Assembly (NCBI GenBank): GCA_012861695.1 | Contig: JAAOOA010000127.1 | Coordinates: 20,048,255 to 20,112,254 of the forward strand | Direction of reading: 5' to 3' | Length of the DNA: 64,000 nt | From: Trematomus loennbergii | Taxonomy: Eukaryota > Chordata > Actinopteri > Perciformes > Nototheniidae | Shown here: positions 12,301 to 25,469 of the stretch, piece by piece | Numbering within the stretch: position 1 is the first letter of the stretch | Layout of the letters: each line of letters opens with the position of its first letter | The notes under the pieces: generated by a model | What the model was told of the DNA's origin: nothing | The model's input: the letters and a program-made list of their open reading frames with translations, nothing else | Database searches by the model: none | Position numbers and translations under genes: made by a program

Positions 12301-15300
12301 GTGTACAACGGATGGTATAGCTGACAGCCTTTCCAGACGAGAAAGCAGGACGGCCCCAGCGCAGAGATACTGAAGACGAGTTGGTGGCTGAGACAGTCAC
12401 ATGATCTGGAGGTGGAGGGGCTGTCGCCAGTTGGTCTCTGGCCGCTGAATGATGGAAAAAAATGTTTTTGTCATATCTCTCAATTTGTGAAAAGTTGTAA
12501 GGTCTATTTAAATGAGAAAGACTTTTGAAACAAACAACAGAGAGATGTACTTACACACACATCCCGGGGTGCTAACTGTTTGGTCCGTCTGATAGCCATC
12601 ACCAGCTTGACCGACAGCCAGAATCTTGACATGATACTTTCTCCTTGGATCTAAAACACAAAGAATACATTTTCAGTCATGTTGTAAAAACTAAAAGTGA
12701 AGGTAGATCAAAGTGACTGCTTTAAGTGCATGAAGCAGCTTTTAAAACCTGAGTAGTCCAATAGGGCCCAGACATAATTCCAAACCCTGAGAGATTTCCA
12801 TTAAAATGTCAAAAGCAAGAATAGATAGAGCAGCATTTATTAAAAAGAAAAGCAGACTCTTTCACAACTGGCTGCAGGAGGGGACACTTGCAGCTCATTA
12901 ATGGCCCTTCCCCATGCACTGACAATGCATGGCCTCCTGAGTCACCCCAACCTCTCGTTTATCATGCATTGTAATGAGTAGGGAGCATGAGAAAGATCAA
13001 CCAGGTCCTAGGCCAAGTAAATATGGTGAGATGATCAATAAGCTCTATGAAATTATCACAAAACTATATTGTCTTTTACATTTTCAAATCCTATAAAGAT
13101 TTTACAACCATGAAAATGGCAGTGCTAGGTTTAAAAAACTAAACACACACATTACAAAATTGGAGGGAAACAACAGAGGCGAGATGAGGTTCATTTTTTA
13201 AAATAAAGTAATTATGGGGAAAACAATGTTGTATCAAGAACTGGGTAAAATACATCAGGAAGATCATTGTGGTGTAGGGGAGGGAGGCTTTCGTTTGAAA
13301 ACATCAGTAACATTTAGTATTTTAACTTGAGTAAAAACACATCAGCTCCTAAATCAGGGTGTTTGAGGGACTGTTTAGGTTTGTTTTATGCCTTCAGTGT
13401 GAAAGGTCAGCCAATGGGTATTGACCAGTGAAGGCGGTGTGTCCAGGCCTGATGTGGGGGCTGGGCCAGGGGCTGCCTTCAGCTGCTGGGATCCGAGGCC
13501 CATGGGACTGGGGGGTGGGGGGGGGGTTTTCCTCGGGTCACCAGGTCAGGCCAAGATAGAACAGAAGGAATCTGGGCTCAGGACTGTGGGAGAGGAGCCG
13601 GGCCCCTTTTGTTCCCCCATTCACGTCCTTCCTACTGGCCTTGTGTTATAGCCTTAAACTTGGATCAGTGCAGAAAGAAACATGGCTCCAAGAAAGAACT
13701 TATTTATATATCAGGGATATAATAGAACATGGAACCAGTGACAGCAACTTGTGTTATTATTAATATGGAATACAAATGAAAGGGCTTTTACAGATCCAGC
13801 AAGTTGAATCAGCTTGTTTGATTATTAATAAAGAAATAAAGGGAAGGGTTTACAGATAAAGAGAGTTTTACTGCAAGCAAACATTTAATTTAAAACGGCT
13901 TATAACAATATACAGATTGGTATGTTAGCATTTTAGGTATAAACTGCATAGGATGCACACTTATAATATTAACAGGCCCTGGTTATCTGCATATAGATTG
14001 TTTGGGTTATTTACATGGACAGCACAGATGACCGGGGGGGGGGGGGGGGGGGGGGGGGATCCAGGACTGCTGTCTCACGGCTAAAGGTCAGTGTCTCAGT
14101 CCAGTTTTGACCAATCCCAGGGGTTTTTGTTTGTGTGATCAGTGTCCGGCTAAAGGGGGCAGTGGCCAGGGTCTTACAGGGCAGGCCTGGCCTTGGATGG
14201 AATACAATGGCCAGGGGTAATTATGCAAGCCGCGGGATGGGAAACGGTGGTGGGAGGGACATCTGGATCCTGACCTCTAACCCTGGGAGCCTGCTCTCAC
14301 ACTATACTGCAGCAGGACTGAAGGGGGCTACTGGTTAGGCAACAGGGGTCAGCCCATATTGATCAGCACAGAGGGTGAAAATGCAAATGTAGCTTCCAAC
14401 TGCCCACCAGATTAAATTGGGACCCATTTGAACCCATCGGTCACTCTCTGTTGTCTCTACGTCAATATCACTGGTCTAGATGGCAGAAATGCACTAAAAT
14501 AGTCAAATATACAAGTGATCTGTTCTTCACCCAATCCACTTCCCATCATCTCACAACACTAAGGTTAGACAAGCTACAGTGCATTACTCACCAAGGCCAC
14601 TGATGGTGTAGGTGTAGTTTTGAGCTTGCAGCTGGATGATGGGCTGCTCTGGTTGGCCTTCCTCATGGTAACACAGCCGGTAACCCTGGACAGCCACAGA
14701 CTGCGGGGAGGTTTCCCAGCGTGCCATAATGGAGGTGCAGTTAAGCGGCTCAAGTTGAAGAGTAGGGGCTGAAGGCACTATGGGGCAGAAACACCAGACA
14801 TGGGATCAATACACACATTTTAATTCAAAATATTGCTAAGCACAAAGGATGAATAAAAAAAAAAAAACAGGACACAGGGTATAGAAAAAAGATGGATGGT
14901 AGGTGATCTCATTATCACAATGGATGGGTGTGACAGTTATAATTTAAGTTGCACTGCGTATAAATGCAATAACCACACACATATCATCCCTAGTTTTCAT
15001 GTTCTAGACCTTGATCTCTAATAAAAAAGGTATAATTCTGTCGACTGTGCTGCTCTACATCAACTAAATATACAACCAAACTTTTGAAAGAAGAAGTTCA
15101 GCTTTGGTGGACAAACAGCCTCCCCCAACACACCAGGCCATGAAAAGAGGCTATTCTTTCCCCCCGCATAGACGCCTGAGGCCCTCTCTTTATGACCCGT
15201 GACTGAGGCCACTCTAACATCACTGACAGCGAAGGGCAAAGGTTCCTGGGTAACCAACACAAAGACTGTGGGACAATACTACAAGAGCAAACTCTAGTCC

Positions 15301-18300
15301 AAAGCCGGCCACTCTGCATGAGCCCTAGTGATCCTCCTGGTATTCTAACAGCAGCAAAACAAAACGATGTTACAAAAGCAGAAGCATAGCCGGCTACAAG
15401 TTTGGTACCACGATATTCTATTACTCTCTAGCATGTACTTGTTGTTGGCTTTTCACCCTGCTAAAAATGCCTGCTTTTGACCCTAAGAATAAATTCAATT
15501 ACACTTGAAAACTTTGTCACAATTGACCAAAACTGCTCTATACATTAGAATGACATTTAGCTTTCACCAGCTTGCAACATGTTGTGATTTCCCTTTCCAC
15601 TTTCTGCAGGTTTACCTTTGCTGCTGGAGATCTTAGGTGTACGGTGGGAGGTCCATGTAGGAGGCTCACACCAGCCCACACGGGTGGCTGCAGCCATGCG
15701 GAGCAGGTAGATGGTGTCCGGCTGAAGGTCTTGCAGCAGATATTCGGTGCTGTTCTGAGGTATCTCCACAGAGATGACAGTGCTGTCCGCAGCCGTGCGA
15801 TAAGAGAGTCTGTATGCAGACAACCGACCGCGGCTCAACTTGGCGGGCAGCGGCTGCCAGGTCACCTGAATATCTGTGGCGCTGTGGCTGGTCAGACTCA
15901 GCTCTGGGGTACGTAAAGGCACTGCGGAAAGACATAGATATTAGAAATGCATTTAGTCCAATGCACTTCTTCAACATACAAGCATGCTGGCAGAAACCTC
16001 AAATGTCATATTTCCAATTAGCATTCACATAAATGAGCTCTAAGTAAGCAGAAAACTGTGCTAACAACAGAATGCCCATCCCCCTTATTTCAACTCAAAA
16101 TGTGCTCTGTACACACATCACTTGCATGCAAGTTAGCTTAACTACCAGAGTGATTTATAGCAAGGAATGCTGGGAGTCTCAATGCTTTATGCTTACCATC
16201 CTCCAGGGTATGTTGACTGACTTGGTCTGACATACGACTGGCTCCCATTGGCATATAAGCCACGATGTAAAAAGTGTAGTTTCGAGCTGGCTCAAGGTCA
16301 TCGATGATATAACTGGTTGTGTCGTTGCCAATAACAATTTGGTATTCTTCGTTGTTTAGACCTGAAAGAGATAGATCATAAAGTGTGTTAAGATAATCCA
16401 AAAAAGAGAGGGACCTCTATGACAGGATGTAAGGCCATGACCTTGTAAACAGTCAGTTTTATAAACAGTTCTTTGAAAGGCTTGATGCTGGCTTTTTCCA
16501 AATGTCACTCATCTTTTCTATTAACATGTGTAATGAGAGGCACAACCATATACCAACCAACAAGGCTCTTAACACAAAGCTGATAACCTCTTAAAGTGTG
16601 TTTACTACAAAGGAAGATATGACATATAGGGTAACTTCAATGTCAATATAATGGTTAAAGTTAAATATCTCCTGATGCTACTGGTCTGCAAGACTGTGAT
16701 GCTTTTAAAAAGCTACACTGTCCCTTTAAGTGCAGGCAGATTGAGCTGGGGAGTGGACAATGGGCTGGCTAAGCCTGTTGTTATTTCAGCAAAGTTGCCT
16801 TTCTGAGTCCTCCTTGACCTCTGATCTGCGCAGCAACAACAGATGGCCTTCACCAAGGAAAGTTGATCACATGTGAGAGAGTGAGATAGCGTATTGTGGT
16901 CACCTTGCATCTGTTCACACCTTCATCTCTCCCAATTCACAACAGCTCAAATAAAAAACCATGAACAGAATGAACTGGTTCTTCCTTTTGGTCTCACCTT
17001 CAGCCTTCATATAATGGATGGAGTAGGCAATGACTTTGTCTGCATTGTAGAGAGGTCTCTGCCAGGCCAGTAAGATAGCAGAGCTGGAGATGGTCTCAGC
17101 GTGGATGTTTCTTGGTGCACTGGGCCTGTCCTCGGACATTACAACAATAAGGCGAGCCAAGGACAGCACAGAGCCCTGATCATTCTCTGCCATGCACTGA
17201 TAGATGGCATCATCCTCTGGGATGATCTGAGTAATCACCAATTTACTGTGAAACAAGAAACACAATATTAACAATCAGTAATCACCTCAGAAAGTAAATT
17301 GAATGTGATTTAGACAGTTTATTGGTATGGTACTTGGTTGTGTTTGATTTCAATACCTGTTGTACATCTTGATCCTCCCATTTAAGTGAACCTCTTCTCC
17401 ATTCTTTAGCCAGCTGATGCGTGGCGAAGGCACTCCCTCTGCTTGGCACATAAACCGGGCAGTACCTGCTCTCGGACGGGTCTGGCTCTCCGGCCTCTCA
17501 ACTAAGGATGGAGGCACTGAAACAGACGTGTAAGAGAAAAGCAATGAGCACATAGTATATTGCTTTACATTTCTTAACCCATAGCAGACTAATTGAGTTG
17601 CTTCTTGCACCATATCACTTTCTCTATAAACAATGTGGACTTATCTTCTAAAGTCAAAAATATTTTCACATCTCAAAAAGCTTTAGCTGTATTATGGAAT
17701 ATAGGAAGCACGTATGATATGTTGTCAGAGAACCAGTGCTATATAAGTGAGACTCCACTGCACCTTGTACTGTGATGTTGGCTGCAGCAAGAGTGTAGTT
17801 GCGGGTTCCAGGGGTGGTGGCCCTGCAGAGGTACACTCCACTGTGCTTGGAGTTGACATCAGAAATAACAAGGTTCCCGTTGCCCAGCACTTTGGCGTTG
17901 TACACGTCGATGGGTTTCCTGTCAGCGCGGCTCCAGGAGATGATGGGACAGGGGTTGCCTGTGGCCACACACTCCAGGACAACCGTCTGGTGAAGAGACA
18001 CTGAGACATTCTGAGGTCCTGCAATGATTCTGGGCCTCTGACGTGGTTTAGGGCCAGCACCTTAACAAGAAAGGAATGTTCAAAATCAATTTCCAATATG
18101 ATACGATGGCTTAATGGTCAGCCCTTACATCCAGTGGATGCACTCTCTGTACCTTGGTTGACTGTCAGTGTGGCCTCTGTACTCTTCAAACGGCTACCAA
18201 TGTTAGTTGCCACACATTGATACTGTCCAGCGTCTTCCAATCGTACATTGTGGATCTGAAGAACTCCGTTAGGCAAAACTGTGATTCTGGGAACATAAAA

Positions 18301-21300
18301 CAATAACTTTAGGCATAAACTTTTTAACAGTGAAATTCAAGCAACTTGAAGGGACAGAAACAAAAAGGTCTATACTCTCAAAGCATCTATCATGAAATCT
18401 ATATTGCTACAATAAATGCAATTGTGAAAAAATTAAGTTTACAGAAATCATATAATCATATATTGAAACTTTGTCTATTTACTAGCTGTGTATGTAAAAT
18501 TAAATTGCATGTTTTGTTCAGGATTATTAAATGATGCAGAGTAAGGAATTAACAAAGGCCTTGAACAACCAGTGAACACGACAAATTAACTCTCTTTTTT
18601 AAATGAGTGGTTGTGTAGATGAAACAGGATATCATGTGTAAAATCAAACCTTTTACAAGGAGCATATCCATATTAAGTCATATACCTAACCTTAAAAGAT
18701 ATGAAGTATTACAATTAAGCTTTTCCAAATGTTCAAGTCTTTGTTCGAACCCTGTTTACCAGGTAAACAACAGTTTGGGAGCTGCTTCTAAATAACAAAT
18801 TCACATTGCCCACAAGACAATAAGATATGATGGGGTCTTATGATGGGGAAAGAAGGTGTGTTGATGGGTACCTTTCGGTTTTTAGAGGTAATGTGCTTTG
18901 GTTGAGCTCCCAGGTGATGGTGGCCGGAGGGCTGGAGGTGACGGCACAGGTGAGTCGTACCACTGAACCCTCAGTCACGACCATAGGCACAGGATGCAAT
19001 ACAAACTCTGAGATACCTGAGGGGGGGGAAATACATTATCAATCAATGTAGCAGAACATTAAAAACATATTTATTAACCTAAACCTAAAATATTCAGAAT
19101 TTCTAAGTAGTGGGCTGCTGAATTAAATATTTACTAACACCGATTAGTTTGGCACTTAATTGTGTTTGTCACTTACTAAATAGAGCATATTCTTTCAATA
19201 TTTGGTAAAACAAACCATACATTATGCATGCAACACCCTGACTGTGATGGATGATAACTGATTGTATGAAAGGTATTGATCTTTGTGCGACACCATGATC
19301 TTGCTTGTGTGCAGATGAGCTATCAGGTCATATACTGACCAGCTGGTCCAATCAATGGATCAATTGAAGAATGACACTGAATGATGCATTGTTATAGGTA
19401 CAAACTAATCAATTCACTTTGCATAAGGAGGAGGGCCAGAAACCTTTAATATAATAAAACATATCAAAAATACTGTTTAAATATAGAAGAAAAACTATTA
19501 CTTGCAGAAGTCAACATGACATACTATGTTTATAATTTGAATCATGAATTTAATCTTGGCGGACTTGTGTTGCAAATGTTTTACAGCTATGCTTTATATG
19601 CATATTTAAATGTTCTGCAAGACCCTGCTAGATCAAGTATAACTACATTTGCTTTAAAACTACTAAAACCACTGGGATCAAGTTCATGACTCACATTCTG
19701 TCTATGTGTTTTCAAAAGATCTTTCAATAATCACCACAATTAGCAACTCAAAATCTGCATTTGTCTCCAGAAGGATATTACAAATGACCTTCATTCATTA
19801 GGGTGATAACTCTCTCCCTTCCCCCTCACTCACAGGAAGGAAGTCAATATCATGTTAAAAAAAATCAATACCCTGTTCCCCCACTCAAACCCCACATTTA
19901 AATCCTGAGCTTTGGGACATCTAAATTAAAGAGCAATCCTTTAATTCATCAATAATACACAAATAACTAGCAACCCTGCTGGTGTCAAGTGAATAAACCA
20001 GGGCCTTAAAATGATCCCTGAAACTTTGATTTTGAATGATTTCTCGGAAATGGCAGGTTTTCCTTCAGTGTTAGTACATGACAACCAAATCTCTATTTGT
20101 ATATAACAGGCCGTCTTCACTCAGGCAGGGATCAGAGATGTAGATTGTGGGTGTGGCCTGCACAGACACAGCCACTAATATGGTCACCTCTGTTGTGAAG
20201 TACAAATCAATGTCTAGGTCAAAAAGCACAAAGGTTTCTCTAAAGAGGTCAAAGTTCGCCTTTACCCCCTGTCCATTCAATTTTAGCCCAAACTGGGAGC
20301 CAAATCGAAGTCAGTCTACCATTAGTCTACAAGAGTGAACCTTGTGATTTCTATGTTGTTTATATCCTATATAAAATGCTACAGTAGTATTACATTGGAA
20401 TGACAAGAGACGTAACTTCTTCTATAAATGTAACATTCTCATGGATATGTGATACCCTGTGAATCCAAGAGGTGCTTAAATAAGTTATGTAGTCCTAGAA
20501 ACAACAAGGAAAATACCTCCTGAATGTAAGCATGTTTTGAAAAGATCATCACTATTTACTGCAATATCAGGCCCGTTCAATCACATGACACACTGGCCTT
20601 TCTTTAACAAAAGGGGCTCTGCTTGACAGGGCAACAGAGCGGCTGATCCAGTGAAAGGGATTGTGGGCTGGGAGAAAGAACAGCAGGGCGGCCGAGCCCG
20701 GGCAGGCCTGTGACATCACAAAGCCTTTCCCTGCTGACCCCCGACCCCCAGGACCTCTGGACAGAAGGGGAGCCCAGAGGAGGCCCATCCAACCCCTCCC
20801 TGCCTACAGCTGACCAACAAACCTTTAACCCTTTCACTGACAAAGGCTGGACACCCGGCCACATTTGAGGGTTTTTTATATCTTATCACACAAATAACTG
20901 GATATTTAAGTTTTCTTTTAATAGATTGACAAACATCATGACATAATTGTCAGAGTAGAGTTGGGGTCTCCATTTGTTTTCCTACTTGTATTTCTATTAT
21001 TATGATTAATAATCTCTTGCTGTGGGTTGTATGTAGGCCTTTAAAGTTTTGTCCTGTTAAGTATTGGGTTATATTGGCCCAAAGTTTTTATCCTTAGTGT
21101 CAAAATCAGTATATTTCAGAAGGCCATGTTGGTTTCCACGACACAGCTGATGGGATATCCTTTCTAAGACCTCTGAAAAGTGTCCATGGTAGACCAGGCC
21201 CATTGAAGAGACACAGCTGTCCTGTCCACTGATATGTGGACAAACAAATGCCCTGAAAACCTAAACCTTTTCTTCTGGGGCGGTCAGGGTGACTCCAAAC

Positions 21301-22914
21301 AAAGGCTAAAAGCCGAACAGCCTTTCAGAGATTCCTCTGTGTGGCAGACCATTCAACAATTAAACAGAGCCACAGTCCTTATTGACAATGTAATCCCACT
21401 AAACATAAGAAGAGAAAAGGCTAAATCCTAACTTTTTGCAAATGTTTCTTACTTTCATAGGAGTAGAAGTTTTAATTGTACTAAGAACAGTAAGAAGATA
21501 GTTTACTCTGACTCATGGCTGCCAGTTTATGGAGTTTTTATGAGCTTTAGATTGACTCTCCATCTACTTTTAACTGTCTCTTAAAATGATCCTATAACTG
21601 GACTGACAGCTCTGAACTCGAGCATGACCAAGTCTAAACAACTTCCAATAACATGGAAAGCCAAACTTTAGAGGTTTTTCCGAAGTAAAGAAAAACAAGA
21701 GTGGGGTGGGGTGGGGTACATCTGCTTCCCATCTCCAGGTTAATAACCCATGAACTTGCCATTCTAATGTGTGCATGCTGACAACACAAAGTGGATATCA
21801 CCGAAAAGTTAACTCATCCTCATCTTGATCCTAACCATGGAAAATAGGAACAAAATCCATGTTGTCTTCAGAGAATAGCTTTCACTTTGAACTCCATACT
21901 TACTTGCGATAGTCAGACGTGATCTTTGGCTTAGGATAGCTCCATATTTGTTTTGGGATAGGCACTGGTAGAATCCTTCATCTGAATCTTCCTTGGTATT
22001 TCTTATCTTTGGTATGTACAAGGAGCCGTTGGGCAGAAACTGTATGTGCTCACTTTCTGTCAGTCGAACTGCATTTCTCAGCCACTTGATAGTGACTGGA
22101 GGCAGCCCATGAGCCTGACAGTCCAAGACTGCAGAGTCCTTTGGTAATAAGGTTACATCACTGGGCTCTGTGATGAAGGATAACTCGCTGAAACAAAAAA
22201 TACCTAGAGTAAAAAGAAAGGGATCATTAGTAAGGACTTGGTTATGTGTCTGTGCAATGAGACTACTACTTCCATAAAGACCATCATGTAATAAAACAAA
22301 CTTCATTGATATTACCTTATTTTTTAAAGAGGGCACGCAGAATGCATTGATTTCGTAGTATGATTGACACTCTAATGATATTTGTAATTAGAAACAGCTG
22401 TATTAAGCATACATAATCATACATTAATATACGTTGATGTATAATTGGCTGGATGAAAAAAAGTATATCTGTCAGAAAAACAGTGATGCATGGTATGTTG
22501 TTTTAATATTTGCATTGCATCTATAAATATTAGAATGAAGTTTGTCAGAATCCGGACCAGGTTTCACAGTTTACTGACATTAATGACAGAGAAACACAGA
22601 ACTAGAATAAAATAGATAGAAAGTATACGGTTAAAATATAACAACATGTCTTGTAATATTCTCATCGTCAACAAGGTTCAGAATACAATGTTGTCTCTGA
22701 AAAAAATAGTTACAGAAGGCATATTTCATATAGGAACAATAGATAACGTTAGCCTGCATTATGTTCACGTTATGCCATCAACAGTCCGCGCTCGGAACAC
22801 ATTATATCAGGTAAGCACTAAAAACTCAACAAAAACAAGACACTCACCTGATAAAGGAAGAAACAAAACTAAAAACAACCAGTGCTGGTGGACTTTCATC
22901 TTAAACTTCGCCAT
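9345..22914 (-). CDS. prtg: Protogenin, DCC-like immunoglobulin superfamily receptor, complete
   Basis: Nineteen coding exons read on the minus strand, all GT-AG with consistent phase: 22848-22914, 21904-22203, 18872-19016, 18153-18286, 17764-18060, 17357-17516, 16998-17245, 16197-16361, 15616-15921, 14592-14777, 12555-12650, 12258-12444, 11930-12057, 11608-11778, 11032-11214, 10324-10447, 10094-10232, 9853-9963 and 9345-9758. The product is about 1,186 residues (mouse protein about 1,190). It has a signal peptide ([12 protein letters not shown]), then four Ig domains (about 23-400; for example [28 protein letters not shown]). Five fibronectin type III domains follow (about 410-924), then one membrane helix ([22 protein letters not shown], near 939-960, listed here as a run with hydrophobic core). 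A 220-residue cytoplasmic tail contains the conserved [14 protein letters not shown]. Protogenin is a surface receptor of the DCC/neogenin group in early neural and mesodermal tissue. The start follows the signal peptide. Exon 18 has two possible acceptors 6 bases apart (9963 or 9957). No breaks were seen. Confidence 0.95.
12651..14591. other. prtg intron between exons 10 and 11
   Basis: A 1.9-kb intron with a G-rich patch on the plus strand (about 13,430-13,660 and 14,030-14,340) that contrasts with the AT-rich surroundings. It includes a 25-base G run and clusters such as GGGGGGTGGGGGGGGGG. No exon or RNA gene is recognised in it. Confidence 0.6.
14034..14058. repeat. Poly(dG) run of 25 bases
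   Basis: A pure guanine run on the plus strand, inside an intron of prtg, so the transcript would carry poly(C). Such runs are rare and prone to length error in assembly. Confidence 0.95.
19017..21903. other. prtg intron 2, largest in the gene
   Basis: A 2.9-kb intron separating the first from the second Ig domain. Nothing conserved is recognised by eye. It has G-rich spots (for example GTGGGGTGGGGTGGGG near 21,702) and a moderately GC-rich patch at 20,630-20,850. The open frames are short and without family resemblance. Confidence 0.5.
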
Positions 22915-23075
22915 TTATCCAGATGTATGTGTCATTTTCCCCCAGCGCGACCCGCCGCTCTCCTGCGTGCTGCTGTCCGTATATCCCCAAAATCACTTCT
23001 GATCTGCCGGCAGCGCAGCACCCGCGGCTCTACAGGGGCCCCGCACCCGCCTCCTCACGCATGCGCAGACCGCAC
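22915..23075 (-). promoter_or_regulatory. GC-rich probable prtg promoter with NRF1-like site
   Basis: The region just upstream of the prtg start is GC-rich with many CpG pairs, unlike the flanking AT-rich DNA. At 23057-23067, ACGCATGCGCA closely matches the palindromic NRF1 consensus (GCGCATGCGC). No TATA box is apparent. The placement suits a CpG-island promoter; the start site is not determined. Confidence 0.5.
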
Positions 23076-25469
23076 AGGCCAGTAGCAAGTGTGTCCAAAG
23101 TGAGGTGTGGGGACCCCAGGGGCCTCCAGGAGGAACTGTCACAAAACAGGAACTGGATACATTTAATTAATAGATAATGCAATGTTTAAAGAAGATGATA
23201 CTTGTATACTACATACTCACATGGAGTGGAAACAGCTTACTCAAAGAGGGTCATATGTTTTACACTATAACCAATATCATGTCTGTGTCGGCTAACAGTG
23301 TGTATCTATCTTCCTAATGAAATAATAATAATGGGTGCACAGATGATGTAGGTCACATTATTTAACAACAATGGTCATTCGGTTTCCTTTGTGTTGTTAT
23401 TCCTCCAATGCTTTTTTGTCTACTTTGTATACATTAATTGCATGTATGTCCTGACAGAACTAGCCCTACTCTGTTGCTCTTCTGTTCTTGTGGTACTCCT
23501 TTTATCAATGTCAAAAGGATTTTTAGGGGTGTCCAAATTCAGATAAAGGGTCGTCAATGAAGAATGTACTGTACATCATGTAACTTGTAAATTCGTCTGA
23601 CACAAATTTTAGATATTGGGCTAGTAATGGATTTGTGACTTTATACTTGATTCGAGTCCAACAAGTTGAGCAGTTTTTAGTTCTTTCAATCAATCTATAT
23701 AAAGCCAAAATGCACATTAACTGGATGTCAAGCTTGTATCCATATGATACATCTCTAAACAATATTTTTCAGACGACAGATTGATCAGACATCAACCATA
23801 CTGATTTCCCATGTAGCAACCTAGCATTGTGAGATCTTCTTTTTTGTGCATCAGATATTTAAGACAATAAAATAAGATGAACAAAATAAATATCAGTTAC
23901 CAAGGGCCACTGGTTATAAGGTCACCCTGGACGGCATCTGCTTCTAACACAAATCCTGGTAATTATAAGGAGATATTGATGGCTGCAAGTCAGCTGCCTA
24001 ATGAATTCAGTTATTGATCCAGCGACCGTGCCTTTTGACAATGACCCTGCCGTCTCCCAGCCCTCATTCAATAGCAATACAATGGGCTCCAGCTGTGAGA
24101 TCAGCCATGCTGTATCAGCAAAACACCCATTCATTGGTACAGGTAAATGCAGTCGTCACATTTAGAACAGGAAGTGTGTTGTGCTTTCCAAAATATATTA
24201 TATAACTCGTGTTTTCAACAACATCTATCAATTGTTGATTAAGTATTTATGGATGACTGTCATAAACATGCACCCCCAAACTTCAATATCCAATCAAATG
24301 AGGAGAGCGGAGTGTAATTATGTATTGATTAGAGCTAACTATTGATTTAATCATCCAAAGCCTTATAGTTTTTTTAAGTCTCAAAACCTAGGGTCAGGTT
24401 AATATCATCCTTTAATGTGTTGACTTAATAGTTTAGATTTCAAATTATGTAATTAAAGATTCTATACCCGGGAGAAACTACTGCATCTATTATTATATAT
24501 TTAAATACCCCTTTCTTTATTGGGACATCACTTATGTTGTAGTTTATTAGTTTTGTATGATTTTTAACTAGTTCAATTTATTGACATGCATTCGTTGGCA
24601 CTGATGTAAAAAGCATATATTTAGTTTATTTGGAGGCAAAGAATATGTCTTCCTCACACTGATGATTTTAGAAGTGAAGAGATTAAAAAAAAATGTAGGT
24701 GGCTAACATAAACAAAACACGACTTATCTGTATTGCTGCCTCACTTTATCTATATCTGTGCATTCTCTGGTTATTGATAGGTTGTATACAAACAGGAAGC
24801 ATTATCCAGTATTGCTAAATCTGTTGAGTCACAGATGTTGTGTTGTGTTGTGTAGGTTACCGCTGGGCTTCACATGGCTTAAGTTAGGCTGTTTGGCCAT
24901 GATCAATAGGGTTAAGGTCATTAACATGTTATGAATATCATGAGGCCCTGGGAAAGCGGAGCAGAGGACCAATGAACTGGCCTCTGATTGGCTGCAGCGT
25001 GAAGAGGCCACCCCCCACTGACCCCAGAGGTCATCTGAAGAGCAGATGACCTCTGACTTCATCTCGAGGGGGGGATGAAAAGGTTTGGATATCTACTACT
25101 AAAATAGTATACGTGTGTGGTGTTACCCAAGAACAAATAAACATCAGTATTAGTTTGACAAAAATCAATTCCATAATGTCACAAGCTGGGGTTAGATCAA
25201 TCAAAACTTAGTTTTTATCCTGCAATGTTTGTATTGGAGACAGATACTAAGCATCTTTCCTTAAATCTAAAATCTTTCAAAAACATTATAACATTACCGG
25301 CAATGATATTTCATATAGAATTGTTTAGCTAATAAATAAGCCAATTGAAATATTTATAATTAATATTCTTTAAATACCACAACTACTAAGTCCTGTGAAG
25401 TTACTTCATGCTTTGAAGCATAGTTTTATTTAATGGAATAAAATACAAAATCATGAGCACATGAACACA
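23076..25469. other. Intergenic region between prtg and rfx7
   Basis: AT-rich with no gene, RNA or clear mobile element recognised. In mammals NEDD4 lies between these two genes; no trace of its C2, WW or HECT coding sequence was seen here. Confidence 0.6.

Noticed and set aside
23076..25469. Remnant of nedd4 between prtg and rfx7
   Set aside because: No WW or HECT-type sequence found on either strand.
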